NCBI GenBank assembly: GCA_965248255.1
Contig: CBDFIW010000003.1
Span: forward strand, 1,984,001-2,048,000
Source of the DNA: JAKZVK01 sp965248255
GTDB taxonomy: Bacteria > Acidobacteriota > Terriglobia > Bryobacterales > UBA6623
Length of the DNA: 64,000 nucleotides
Reading direction: 5' to 3'
Positions 8,261 through 16,968 of this stretch are shown one piece after another; positions within the stretch are counted from its first letter, which is position 1; the number at the start of each line of letters is the position of its first letter. The notes below the pieces were generated by a model. The model was not told the DNA's origin and made no database searches. It worked only from the letters and a program-made list of their open reading frames with translations. A program made the translations under genes and the position numbers.

Positions 8261-9424
8261 GTGTAGTGCGTCAAGCAGATTGCACCTTAGGCAGGGCGGC
8301 ACGTCCGCGCTTGACTTTCTCGAGGATGTCGGAGGCGGTCGCGGTCCAGATGAAGGGCGTGGGATGCCCGTTGTGCTGGGCGATGTAGTCGTCAATGGCG
8401 GCGACGAGCTCGTCCACGCTGCGAAACACGCCGCGGCGCAGGCGCTTGACGGTGAGATCGCGAAAGAATCGCTCGACCATGTTCAGCCACGACGCCGAGG
8501 TCGGGGTGAAATGAATGTGGAAGCGCGGGTGACGATCGAGCCAACGCTTCACAGCGGCATGCTTGTGGGTGGCATAGTTGTCCACGATGAGATGAAGCTG
8601 TTTGTCCTTGGGAGTGCGGCGGTCAATTAAGCGCAGGAAGCGCAGCCATTCCTGGTGGCTGTGTCGGGGCATGCACTCGGCGATCACGCTGCCGTCAAGG
8701 CTGTTGAGCGCCGCAAACAGGGTGGTCGTGCCGTTGCGCTTGTAATCGTGGGTCATCGTTTGGCCGCGTCCCTTTTTGAGCGGCAGGCCGGGCTGGGTGC
8801 GATCGAGGGCTTGGATTTGGGACTTCTCATCGAGCGAGAGAACCAGAGCATGCTCAGGCGGATTGAGATAGAGTCCGACGATGTCGTCGAGTTTCTCGGC
8901 GAAACGCGGGTCATTGCTGAGCTTGAGGGTCTTGACGCGGTGGGGCTTGAGGCCATGGGCGCGCCAAATCCGTCCCACGGTGGAAGCGCTGACGCCGGCC
9001 GCGGCGGCCATGGTGCGGCGGCTCCAGTGGGTGGCGTTGGACGGTTTCTCGCGGGTGGTCTTGTGGATGATCTGCTGTACTTTCTGCTTCGAGACGGCAG
9101 GTTTACGACCGGGCCGTGGGGCGTCTTTTGCAATGCCGGCGATGCTGCTTTCGAGAAAGCGCGTGCGCCAGCGGGCCACCAACTGCCGCGAGACACCGAG
9201 CTGTGCGGCGATCTGCTTATTCTCGAGACCGTCGGCGGCCAGCAGGACAATCCTGGCTCGCAGGGCGAGACGAACGGCGACTTGGCGGCCGCGCGCGTAG
9301 CGGTCCAACTGCTTGCATTGCGCTGTGTTCAAAGTTACTGGTTGTGCTCTTCGCATCCCATGCCTCCTGTTAATAGAGACGATGGGAAGTCAATATAAGT
9401 TACATTATTTATGGTGCACTACAC
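8261..9424 (-). mobile_element. IS630-family insertion sequence, copy 1 (1164 bp)
   Basis: The element is bounded by TA dinucleotides at 8259-8260 and 9425-9426, the target duplication of the IS630/mariner superfamily. The terminal inverted repeat, including the TA, is TAGTGTAGTGC at the left and its reverse complement GCACTACACTA at the right. It encodes one transposase. A second copy of identical length lies at 29558-30721 in the same orientation, with only three base differences that I could find. Confidence 0.92.
8271..9356 (-). CDS. IS630-family transposase (copy 1)
   Basis: 361 residues, intact. An N-terminal HTH (AAQLGVSRQLVARWRTRF, about 50-67) and a second HTH (AAGVSASTVGRIWRAHG) bind the element ends. 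The DDE catalytic triad is D176 (LSLDEKSQ), D259 (IVDNYATHK) and E295 (NMVERFF); the 35-residue gap between the last two is typical of the family. The enzyme makes cut-and-paste insertions at TA. Compared with the copy at 29568, it has Leu144 instead of Phe and a Pro instead of His near the C-terminus. Confidence 0.93.
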   Translation of the reverse strand: MRRAQPVTLNTAQCKQLDRYARGRQVAVRLALRARIVLLAADGLENKQIAAQLGVSRQLVARWRTRFLESSIAGIAKDAPRPGRKPAVSKQKVQQIIHKTTREKPSNATHWSRRTMAAAAGVSASTVGRIWRAHGLKPHRVKTLKLSNDPRFAEKLDDIVGLYLNPPEHALVLSLDEKSQIQALDRTQPGLPLKKGRGQTMTHDYKRNGTTTLFAALNSLDGSVIAECMPRHSHQEWLRFLRLIDRRTPKDKQLHLIVDNYATHKHAAVKRWLDRHPRFHIHFTPTSASWLNMVERFFRDLTVKRLRRGVFRSVDELVAAIDDYIAQHNGHPTPFIWTATASDILEKVKRGRAALPKVQSA

Positions 9425-9450
9425 TAGCGACGACTGGCTCATGACTTTTC

Positions 9451-9550
9451 CATCGCCCTGTCAGGGCTCGAAAGGTGGGGGACCTGCACCCTGGGTTTCG
9501 GCTTCGCCTTCACCCAGGGCCAACATCCAACGCCGCTTCGCGGCTGGTTC
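9451..9550. repeat. REP-like multi-hairpin repeat, copy B (inverted)
   Basis: It contains a CGCCCTGTCAGGGC hairpin, then ACCCTGGG and CCCAGGG arms around a TTCGGCTTCGCCTTCA loop region, then CAACGCCGCTTCGCGGCTGG. Read on the minus strand this matches copy A at 8000-8100 module by module. The two copies lie on either side of IS630 copy 1 in opposite orientation. Confidence 0.5.
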
Positions 9551-9555
9551 CGTGT

Positions 9556-10410
9556 TTAGAACGGCGGGAAGCGCCCGAGGCCGCCGCTGTTGGTGTTGCC
9601 GCGGTTGCGGTTCGGATCGGGGCCGGTACCAACGTTGACGTTCACGCTAGGGCGCTGCAAGGGGTTATCGAAAGTGACCTCGGCTTCGGTGAAATAGAGG
9701 TCGCGATCGAGCACCATGTCGAGCTGGGTGCCCTTCTCGAGGAGCGCCTCGGGCCCGCGCGTCGCCAAGATCGTGGCCAGTCCCGCCGCCGCGCCCGCCG
9801 CCGCGCCGATGCCGATACCCATGCCTGCCCGGTCGCCGACCGCGCCCGCGATCGCTCCGACGGAGGTGCCGGCCGCCGTGGTCTGGGCCACCGTACCGGC
9901 GTCACCGCCCTTGTCCGGTTCGCTCGTGATCTTGCCTTCGTCGCGGTCGAATCCCTCGGGAGAACGGCCGTCAAGAGCGCCGATCCGCGCGGTGAAATCG
10001 CGAATCGTGCCATTGGGCAGAATCATGTTGTCGAAGCGCAAGAAGAGCTCGCCCTTGCCTTTGATCCGTCCGGGGCGCTTAACGTGAGTGACCGTGCCCG
10101 AGACATAGGTGCCCGGGGGGATGAGGATGCGTCCCCGAACCACGACGGGATAGACGGATTCCAAGTAGACCAGGTCGCCCGGCGCGGAGTTCTTGGTGCT
10201 GATGGAGTTGATCAGCACCAGCGGGACGCGGGTGCCCCGCGGCACCACGATGCTGTCCTTCGCCGGCTGCTCGCGGGTCTGGAGGCCCTCGACCTGTGGC
10301 GCGGGGGCTGCTTCGACTCCGGGGTCCTTCGCGGGCGCCGGGTCGGCCTGGCCCCACAGACTTGCGGGTCCAAGAGTCAGAATCATCGTCCATACGGCCC
10401 AATGCTTCAT
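9556..10410 (-). CDS. Exported TrbI/VirB10-like protein with glycine-zipper segment
   Basis: About 284 residues from ATG 10410, which follows a GGGGAG site and begins a clean signal peptide (MKHWAVWTMILTLGPASLWG). The middle (about 65-140) reads VVPRGTRVPLVLINSISTKN, then a PGDLVYL segment and IPPGTYVSGTVTHVKRPGR. This resembles the beta-barrel of TrbI/VirB10-type proteins that is common, without a secretion system, in Acidobacteriota. A Gly/Ala-rich glycine zipper (GAIAGAVGDRAGMGIGIGAA) follows and suggests membrane association. The C-terminus is Asn/Gly/Arg-rich. It is likely an envelope protein; the molecular function is unknown. An upstream in-frame ATG at 10440 is less likely. Confidence 0.6.
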   Translation of the reverse strand: MKHWAVWTMILTLGPASLWGQADPAPAKDPGVEAAPAPQVEGLQTREQPAKDSIVVPRGTRVPLVLINSISTKNSAPGDLVYLESVYPVVVRGRILIPPGTYVSGTVTHVKRPGRIKGKGELFLRFDNMILPNGTIRDFTARIGALDGRSPEGFDRDEGKITSEPDKGGDAGTVAQTTAAGTSVGAIAGAVGDRAGMGIGIGAAAGAAAGLATILATRGPEALLEKGTQLDMVLDRDLYFTEAEVTFDNPLQRPSVNVNVGTGPDPNRNRGNTNSGGLGRFPPF

Positions 10411-10582
10411 CCGTTTTCTCCCCTGCCTCATTCTACTCATACCGCGGCGAACGCCGATGCCGGATCGGCCCCTGGAGCGGTCTCAAACCCGCCCCCGGTT
10501 AGACCAAGTTTCCGGCTCCACTATATAAACCCGCCACAGGACAAAAAGGTTTCCACCGATATGGCGGTTTGTGGATGAATGT

Positions 10583-11398
10583 TCATGGATCGACGGCGAT
10601 CGCCAGTCCCGGCTGGCTGCGGATGCCGGCCATCTCGATCACGATCTCGGGGTCGCCGGTGGGGGTATCATCGGGCAGCAAGAGATTGAGCTGGTAGACC
10701 CCGGCCAGCCCGGGAGCCTGCCCGGCGTACTGAATGAACCCGCCCACCAGCTCGCGATCGCCCACCCACACTCGTACCGGGTTCATGATCTGTGCGGCGA
10801 AGTTCGGAAGCTGACCGGCTATGACCGGAGGCAGCGTGGGTCCCAGGCCGGTCCCGAAGATCACGATGTACTCGCCCGGATGCGCCGGCGTCGAGCCCTC
10901 GACCTCGCCACGGCCCACCAGGGTGAAATCAAGGTGGGTCGCCACCGGACGCCCCATGTAGGTGAACAGTCCAGGATCAAACGCGCGTGCCTTGACGCGT
11001 ACCTCATTGCTGGCCAGGCCCTCCCGAACGATCTGTACGGTCGCTTCGTCCGGCGGCAGCAGCGAGGGAGTCTGCGCGTTGATCTGGCCGGGCGAGACGA
11101 AGTAAAGCGGTGCGCGCAAGCCTCCGACCGAGACGCTCACGCCGCCCAGGCTCGTGGGCAGCCGGCCTTGTTCGAGGTCGCTGGGGCGCACTTCGCGCGT
11201 CCGCAGAGACAAGTCCTCGCCAAAGACCGAGAAGATGCCGTTCGGTACCAAGAAGTTATCGGGAGCGGCCCGGAAGCTTGCGGCATTGACAACTCCCTCG
11301 ATGCCGAAAGCGGGAGCGTGGCGGCGCTCGATTTCGGCGCCGGGCAACGTCGGCGCCGTGGCCAGCCATAAGGCCGGCCCGAGAGCGCGGAAGCGCAT
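10583..11398 (-). CDS. Secreted TIGR03437-type (Solibacter C-terminal domain) protein
   Basis: 271 residues with an N-terminal signal-like stretch. The body carries the hallmarks of the TIGR03437 domain: VVNAASFRAAP near the start, GGVSVSVGG, APLYFVSPGQINAQTP and later PGEYIVIFGTGLGP plus YAGQAPGLAGVYQLN. This beta-sandwich domain is abundant in Solibacter relatives, usually at the C-terminus of large exported proteins, and its function is unknown. Here it makes up nearly the whole protein. The gene lies 172 bases upstream of the TrbI-like gene in the same direction. Confidence 0.75.
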   Translation of the reverse strand: MRFRALGPALWLATAPTLPGAEIERRHAPAFGIEGVVNAASFRAAPDNFLVPNGIFSVFGEDLSLRTREVRPSDLEQGRLPTSLGGVSVSVGGLRAPLYFVSPGQINAQTPSLLPPDEATVQIVREGLASNEVRVKARAFDPGLFTYMGRPVATHLDFTLVGRGEVEGSTPAHPGEYIVIFGTGLGPTLPPVIAGQLPNFAAQIMNPVRVWVGDRELVGGFIQYAGQAPGLAGVYQLNLLLPDDTPTGDPEIVIEMAGIRSQPGLAIAVDP

Positions 11399-11419
11399 GT
11401 CGGTGTGATCTATTCTAGC

Positions 11420-13030
11420 TCAGCCGGGGGCAGGGGGTGAACCGGCACTAGGTGAGTGTGCGTGAGACCCCTGCTCGAGCAGCTTCCGGATGACCAAAAG
11501 CAGGGCGACGCTAAGAGCGATGCCGCCGAACTGCAACAGGTGCAGGCAGGCCTCGAAGCTATGGTCGAGGTCGAGCATCGAACGGTTCATGAATAGTCCC
11601 GAGGTCCAATAGATCCACGCGACGCGGAAGCCGAGAAGCCCCCAGATGAGGAGGGCGAGGTCGGTGGCAAACAGCACGTCCCATCTTCGGATCCCACCCC
11701 GGCCGTTCCTTGAGGTGATCAGCGACGAGGCAAGAAACGCGGCGCCGGCTGCGGAGACGTTCGCGCCCAGGAACAAGAGCAGGTGCTCCTCCTGGCCGAC
11801 GTGGCTAAGTGAATAACCGAGCCCCGTTGCGAAGAACAGCAAATAATAGGTGGCGAAGTAAGCGCCCGCGGCGGCTGCGATCCTGAGCCGGCGGGTGCGA
11901 GGCCGAACAAAGCCCGTGACAACCAGGGCCCCGCACAACAGGAACGCCGCGATCGCCGGCATCAGCCGGGACGACTTCTCTCTGGCGCGCAATGCGGGCC
12001 GGTTGGGCAACTTGGAAGCCGCCAACGATTGCTGTTGGGCCGCGCGGCGGCGCAGCTGCGCCTCGTGATCGGGGTCCATGTCGAGCGCCTGCCACAGCAA
12101 ATCCCCTTGATTGGTCGACGGCAGGGGCAGTCCCAGCAGCGCGGAGATCGTCGGTGCCACGTCGATCATGCGGGCAGACCAGCCACGGCTTTGGCGAATG
12201 CCTCGACCGGCTAAGACCAGCGGGACCTCGACCACCTCTTCTTCCGCACCGCCGTGACCGCCCGCGCCACGGCGCTGGATGTGCCCATGATCAGAGGCCA
12301 CGACGAACGCCGTCCGGCCGCTGTCGAGCGACTCCACCAGAGAGCCCAGGCAACGGTCCACCGCCCTGGCCACCTCGCGGTAGGCTTCTGATTCGCCGCC
12401 GTGATCATGACCCGCCGCGTCCGCTGACGGAATACCGACCACCAAGAGACCGCTGGAGTACGGCTTGAGAAAGTGCTGCGCTTGGACGCAGCTCGCCTCT
12501 TGCCAACGGACCAATTCCGCGATATCGGCGTTGCTGCCGGGCCCCCTTGTTTGAACGCGGATGTTGCCCTGGAGGTATCGGCCGAAGGCTCTCTTCCACA
12601 GAGATGAGCCGGCAACCGCCGCCGATAGGCCCGCTGCGTCCGCTAGCGAGAATACCGAATCGACCGGAGGCGGACGATAGCTGCCGTTGTTGGTAACGCC
12701 GTTGATCTCCGGCCATGCGCCTGTGGCGAGCACGGCACGGTTCGGATTCGAGAGCGAGGGAAGGGCGACCCGCATCGACCCGGCAGAGCCTCGTCGCGCG
12801 AGTGCCTGCAAGTGAGTCATTCCGAGAGAGACATCGAGTCGGATGCCGTCCAGTACGACCAGAACAACACGGTCTGTCAGCGGATCGCCGGGCGGCAGGT
12901 CGGCGTGGAACGCGTTGCTGCTCTCATAGCCAGTGACACTAGTCCAAGAGGCGATGGCCAGGGCCAGAGCCCCCGCAGCGAGCGTAAACAGGAAGACAAG
13001 CCGGCGCGTGGAAGGGGAAAGTCGAGGCAA
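11420..13030 (-). CDS. Membrane-anchored alkaline phosphatase-superfamily phosphodiesterase
   Basis: 536 residues. An N-terminal TM segment (about 10-30) is followed by a type I phosphodiesterase/nucleotide pyrophosphatase-like catalytic domain: metal Asp in VVLVVLDGIRLD (D61), nucleophile position in LPSLSNPNRAVLATG (S94 where many members have Thr), ADAAGHDHG, and ASDHGH with a later GGHGG that supplies further metal ligands. The C-terminal third, from about 350, has several hydrophobic helices, so the enzyme is probably bound to the membrane with its active site outside. The substrate is unknown; phosphodiesters or phosphoglycan head groups are possible. It lies just upstream of the TIGR03437 gene, same strand, 21 bases apart. 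Confidence 0.8.
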   Translation of the reverse strand: MPRLSPSTRRLVFLFTLAAGALALAIASWTSVTGYESSNAFHADLPPGDPLTDRVVLVVLDGIRLDVSLGMTHLQALARRGSAGSMRVALPSLSNPNRAVLATGAWPEINGVTNNGSYRPPPVDSVFSLADAAGLSAAVAGSSLWKRAFGRYLQGNIRVQTRGPGSNADIAELVRWQEASCVQAQHFLKPYSSGLLVVGIPSADAAGHDHGGESEAYREVARAVDRCLGSLVESLDSGRTAFVVASDHGHIQRRGAGGHGGAEEEVVEVPLVLAGRGIRQSRGWSARMIDVAPTISALLGLPLPSTNQGDLLWQALDMDPDHEAQLRRRAAQQQSLAASKLPNRPALRAREKSSRLMPAIAAFLLCGALVVTGFVRPRTRRLRIAAAAGAYFATYYLLFFATGLGYSLSHVGQEEHLLLFLGANVSAAGAAFLASSLITSRNGRGGIRRWDVLFATDLALLIWGLLGFRVAWIYWTSGLFMNRSMLDLDHSFEACLHLLQFGGIALSVALLLVIRKLLEQGSHAHSPSAGSPPAPG

Positions 13031-13090
13031 CCTCGATTCTACCGTGCTGTCCGGAAGCGAAAGCCGACTCTCTCAGGGCGACAGCGGGGT

Positions 13091-14053
13091 TCAGGGACGA
13101 TGCTTCTTCCACCAAACCTCCGGCCGGCCATCGGGGCCGATGTGCGGATTCGGGTCCGTCATCGCTCCATACAACTCGGGCCGCCGGGCCCGGATGTAGG
13201 ACTGCCCCGGCGCGACATCGGGTTTGGCGGGGTCGAGTGTCGCGACCACCACCTCGTCGCCAAGCTTGCGGCACTCGGCTACGACCTCGCCGAACGGATC
13301 GAGAACCATCGACCCACCGGGCTTGATCGTGCCGCCCTCGACCCCGATAGGGTTGGTGTAGACGGCATAGACGCCGTTCTCGTAAGCACGCGCCGGCAGC
13401 CAGCGCATCAGCCAGCCACGGCCTTTCGGCCCGTCGAATTCCTGGCGGCAACGAACGGGATCTCGCTCGCGGTTGTGCCAGATCTCCAGGTCGACCACGC
13501 CTCTTCCGGGCATCGGACTCGGCAGGCAGCCGGTGACGTGCGGCATCAAGACGATCTCCGCTCCCTTCATCGCCGTCATGCGGACATTTTCCGGCAGGTT
13601 CACGTCGTAGCAGATCAAGATGCCGAACTTCGTATCGAGTAAATCGAAGACCGTGTAGCCTTCGCCACAGGCGATCTCCTCGCTGATGAAGGCGTGGATC
13701 TTACGATGCCTAGCGGCTACACCGTCGCCGGTGACTACGACGTAGCTGTTGAATAGACGGTCGCCGTCCCGCTCGACCAACCCAGCTCCGACCGCCACTT
13801 GGTGGGTGCCGGCCATCTCGATCAGCCGCCCGATGGACGGCCCCTGAGGCACATTCTCGGCAAGTGCGACGATTTCAGCGCGCGCGAGATTCTCGATAAA
13901 CGTGTAGCCCGGAATCGAGCATTCGTGAAAGCAAGCTATCTCGGCACCCTCGGCCGCGGCTTGGTGTGTAAGAGCATCGATCCGGCCAAGGTTATACGCC
14001 TTGTCACCGTCGCGAGCTTCAAACTGCGCCGCACCGATCTTGATTTCACGCAT
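13091..14053 (-). CDS. Carbon-nitrogen hydrolase (nitrilase superfamily)
   Basis: 320 residues, complete. The Glu-Lys-Cys triad is clear: E44 (FHECSIPGY), K118 (RHRKIHAF) and C148 (ILICYDVNLPE). Family members hydrolyse amides or nitriles, for example N-carbamoyl amino acids, omega-amides or aliphatic amides; the sequence does not let me choose. The insert EIWHNRERDPVRCRQEFDGP after the Cys loop is unusually long and may shape the substrate pocket. It is cytoplasmic, with no signal peptide. It is divergent from the symporter gene at 14231, and the shared 177-bp region could co-regulate uptake and hydrolysis of an amide, which is inference. Confidence 0.85.
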   Translation of the reverse strand: MREIKIGAAQFEARDGDKAYNLGRIDALTHQAAAEGAEIACFHECSIPGYTFIENLARAEIVALAENVPQGPSIGRLIEMAGTHQVAVGAGLVERDGDRLFNSYVVVTGDGVAARHRKIHAFISEEIACGEGYTVFDLLDTKFGILICYDVNLPENVRMTAMKGAEIVLMPHVTGCLPSPMPGRGVVDLEIWHNRERDPVRCRQEFDGPKGRGWLMRWLPARAYENGVYAVYTNPIGVEGGTIKPGGSMVLDPFGEVVAECRKLGDEVVVATLDPAKPDVAPGQSYIRARRPELYGAMTDPNPHIGPDGRPEVWWKKHRP

Positions 14054-14230
14054 GTAGGGCGAGCGAGGCTGGTCAGCGCCTTCAGGTTAGTATAGGCGGC
14101 TGGATTTGGCTCGATCCCCCAGGCCTCGTGTCCCCCAGACCTGGGAGCCCCGCACCCAATAGTCCAGGCTGTAGATTCCCGATACAATGGACGGTTCCCC
14201 GCCCGCCCGACTACGGCCTAGCCCGTCCTC

Positions 14231-15631
14231 ATGCTCAACCCCGTCATCCTCAGCTTTCTGAGCTTCCTGGCCTGCTTCGTATTCATTGGCGCCTATGCGG
14301 CGCGAAGTAAGACCTCCACCACCGAAGACTACCTGCTGGCCGGCCGCAGCATCGGCCCCTGGTTCATGGCGCTGTCGGCCGTATCGACCAACAACAGCGG
14401 CTTCATGTTCATCGGCCTGATCGGCATGACCTACACCATGGGCCTTTCGGCCATCTGGATCATGGTCGGTTGGATCTTCGGCGACTACTTTATGTGGTTC
14501 TGGATTCACCGGCGCCTGCGCGAGGAGAGCGAGGAGGAGAACGTTCGCACGATCCCCTCCTATCTCGCGGCCAAGCTGCCCAGCGGTGAACGGCCGGTCA
14601 GGATCACGGCGGCGGTCATTACGATCCTCTTCCTCGGCACCTACGCCGCCGCACAGCTCAATGCCGGCAGTAAGGCCTTGCACGTGCTGTTCGGTTGGGA
14701 GTACGCCGTCGGAGCCGTCGCGGGGGCGTGCATTGTCGTGATCTACTGCTTCGCCGGCGGCATCCGAGCGTCCATCTGGACTGACGTGGCGCAGGCGATC
14801 AATATGATCTTCGCGATGTGGCTGCTGTTGGTGATCGCCCTCGCCGAGATTGGCGGCCTCGGCGAGTTGTGGGCACGGCTTGAGGCAATTGACCCGCAGT
14901 TGACCAATCCGTTCCCGCCCAGCCCGCGTTTCGGTTTCGTGCTCTACGCATTGGGGTGGATGGGCGCGGGGATCGGCGTCGTGGGCCAGCCGCACATCAT
15001 GGTGCGGGCGATGTCGATCCGCTCGGGATCGGATGTGGCCAAGGCCCGCGACATCTACCTGGTCTGGTACTTAGCGTTCACCGTTGCGTGCTACGGGGTG
15101 GCGTTGGCGTGCCGCGTCTTGATTCCCGACGTGGGAGCCTTCGACGCCGAACTGGCCCTGCCGACATTGGCGAGCGAATACTTGCCGGCCGTCCTGGTCG
15201 GGCTCGTGCTTGCGGGGCTGTTCTCGGCCACCATGTCGACGGCGGATTCACAGGTGCTCTCGTGCTCGGCCGCGCTGACCCAGGACATCTTCTCCGGCTG
15301 GCGCGATTCCTACCTCAAGTCGAAAGTCAGCACTTTGGTCGTCGCCGCGGTGATCCTTTGCATTGCACTCCTGGCCAGCGAAAGCGTCTTTGGACTCGTC
15401 GTGATGTCGTGGTCGACACTCGGTGCCGCGCTGGGGCCGCTGATGGTCGTGCGAGTGATGCGGTGGCCGATCTCGGGCCGCCTGGCTCTGGCGATGATGA
15501 TGGCGGGGCTGGCGGGCGTGATTGTTTGGCGTCACGTGTTGGTGCTAAACGGCGAGGTGTTTGAAATCCTTCCCGGCATGGTCCTGGGTGCGCTCGTCTA
15601 CCTGCTTGGGCGTCCTCGAGAACGCCGCTAA
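14231..15631 (+). CDS. Sodium:solute symporter (SSF family, PutP-like)
   Basis: 466 residues with about 12-13 hydrophobic helices. SSF landmarks are TSTTEDYLLAGRSIGPW near residue 30, ALSAVSTNNSGFMFIGLIG, FAGGIRASIWTDVAQ and GLVLAGLFSATMSTADSQVL in the region of TM8-9, where the conserved Ser/Thr residues bind sodium. The nearest functional group is the Na+/proline symporter type, but the substrate cannot be assigned from sequence alone. It starts at ATG 14231 with no strong ribosome binding site. The divergent nitrilase-family gene suggests an amide or amino acid substrate. Confidence 0.82.
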   Translation: MLNPVILSFLSFLACFVFIGAYAARSKTSTTEDYLLAGRSIGPWFMALSAVSTNNSGFMFIGLIGMTYTMGLSAIWIMVGWIFGDYFMWFWIHRRLREESEEENVRTIPSYLAAKLPSGERPVRITAAVITILFLGTYAAAQLNAGSKALHVLFGWEYAVGAVAGACIVVIYCFAGGIRASIWTDVAQAINMIFAMWLLLVIALAEIGGLGELWARLEAIDPQLTNPFPPSPRFGFVLYALGWMGAGIGVVGQPHIMVRAMSIRSGSDVAKARDIYLVWYLAFTVACYGVALACRVLIPDVGAFDAELALPTLASEYLPAVLVGLVLAGLFSATMSTADSQVLSCSAALTQDIFSGWRDSYLKSKVSTLVVAAVILCIALLASESVFGLVVMSWSTLGAALGPLMVVRVMRWPISGRLALAMMMAGLAGVIVWRHVLVLNGEVFEILPGMVLGALVYLLGRPRERR

Positions 15632-16001
15632 ATGAGCCGCAGGCCGACGGCCGGACGCACCGGCGATCCGCCCACCCACGCTGCGGTCGCTGCCGGTTTC
15701 GAAGAGGCCCTAGCCTTTGTGGACTCGCCTGCGCCTGAAGGCCCGCAAACGATTCCGTACACTCACAGCTGCCGGCCCGCCGAGAACTTGACACCTCTGT
15801 TCAGATCTGCGACCGGATCAGACAACTAGTACATTCACTCGAGTGACTTGGCCGGACCGTACAACTAGTATCGGAAGCAGATTTGACAAAGCTCACAGTT
15901 GCAGTCGCTGTCATCAAGTTGGTTGGATACGGGTTCTGTAGGGAACGTTCCAACCGCGGCCCTATGTTGGCTCGTGAACGGGTCACTCCGGGAGGGAGCT
16001 C
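15632..16001. other. Intergenic region with short repeats
   Basis: A 65-codon open frame begins directly after the symporter stop but has no recognisable motif, and I do not call it a gene. The segment 15774-15822 matches, inverted, 27281-27329 (AACTTGACACCT, TGTTCAGAT, GGATCAGAC in the same order). Next to it ACAACTAGTA occurs twice (15822-15831 and 15861-15870) around the palindrome CACTCGAGTG. The last bases hold the GGAGGGAG ribosome binding site of the next gene. Confidence 0.4.
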
Positions 16002-16796
16002 TTGGTCTCTATCGCTCGAACGATTCTGATTGCCGTGCTGCTTGCGACTCCTCTCAGCGCCGGCGTTATCTACGACTTTGAGATCAAGGCGCACACCGCG
16101 TCGGGAGTTCGGACTTCCAAAAGGCGGATTGTCGTCGAAGGCGGGCGTCTTCGGTCTGACTTCGGAGACAGCACAGGGCACGCTCCGGCCGTCACCGTCT
16201 TGTTTCACTCGGACTCGAGGAGGATGATCACGCTACTCCACGACGACAAGACCTATCTTGAGATCGACCAGGCGTTCGTTGCCGCATTGAGTGAAGCAGT
16301 GGAGCAGGCGAAAGAGACTCTCCAGAACCTTCCCGCGGAACAGCGAGCCAAGCTGGAAGAACTCATGAAAGGCGGCCCGGGAGCGGCGATGGAACCGTTG
16401 CAGGTTCGCCCTACGGGAACCTACGGCAGTTTCAACGGTTACTCGTGCGAGATCCAAGACATCTACCGTGGCGGAAAAAAGGTCCGTGAACTGTGTGTCG
16501 CCGACCGGGGCGACGTGCCGGGGGGCCACTCGGCCGGAGCCGCAATCGAGGGGATGCAGGACCTTGGCAAACAGATGCTTTCCGTTGCGAAACAGGGGCT
16601 CCCGACTCCGCTCCCCAACCCCTTCGCTTACTGGGACCAGGTGGATGGCTTTGTCGTCGCCTCGCGGCGCTTCCGCGACGGTGAGCTTCACTTGGAGTCC
16701 AGCCTGAAATCGGTTCGGTTGCGAGCCATCGATCCCGCCGAGTTCGAACCGCCCGCCGGATACAAAAAACAGACCCTGGACTCGAGAATGCCCTAG
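16002..16796 (+). CDS. Secreted DUF4412-like protein
   Basis: 264 residues starting at TTG 16002, placed a few bases after GGAGGGAG; no ATG gives a better start. A signal peptide (SIARTILIAVLLATPLSAG) precedes a domain with YDFEIKAHTASG, KRRIVVEGGRLRSDF and TYLEIDQAFVAAL, typical of proteins that carry a DUF4412 or LolA-like half barrel. A helical insert (about 95-125, rich in Glu/Lys) and two cysteines (YSCEIQDIY and ELCVADRG) follow. Its function is unknown; it is probably a periplasmic protein that binds a lipid or hydrophobic compound. Confidence 0.6.
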   Translation: MVSIARTILIAVLLATPLSAGVIYDFEIKAHTASGVRTSKRRIVVEGGRLRSDFGDSTGHAPAVTVLFHSDSRRMITLLHDDKTYLEIDQAFVAALSEAVEQAKETLQNLPAEQRAKLEELMKGGPGAAMEPLQVRPTGTYGSFNGYSCEIQDIYRGGKKVRELCVADRGDVPGGHSAGAAIEGMQDLGKQMLSVAKQGLPTPLPNPFAYWDQVDGFVVASRRFRDGELHLESSLKSVRLRAIDPAEFEPPAGYKKQTLDSRMP

Positions 16797-16968
16797 GTCC
16801 GGCGGCTTCTTGTGAACCTGCCTCCCCGATCAAATACCCCAGCCGGCCCGTTCTCGTTCCGTACCACGAAGTGCCTGTCAGGTATTTCGATCAAAGAGCC
16901 ATTCTGACGCCCGGTAAGACAAAGTTGTGCGGTTCCCCTGACGGGACCAGGTGGCTCCCGGTTCGCCC

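Noticed and set aside
8655..9398. Long open frame antisense to the IS630 transposase (also at 29952-30695)
   Set aside because: It is the complementary frame of a conserved DDE transposase with no protein similarity of its own; its length reflects GC-rich codon bias.
9475..10578. 367-codon plus-strand frame opposite the TrbI-like gene
   Set aside because: It begins inside the REP-like repeat and is antisense to a gene with a signal peptide and family motifs.
14087..14995. 302-codon minus-strand frame opposite the symporter
   Set aside because: Composition is His/Arg/Asp-rich and typical of antisense frames; the plus-strand SSF protein is unambiguous.
15632..15829. 65-codon open frame directly after the symporter stop
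   Set aside because: No motif or ribosome binding site, and its end consists of the 48-base interspersed repeat.
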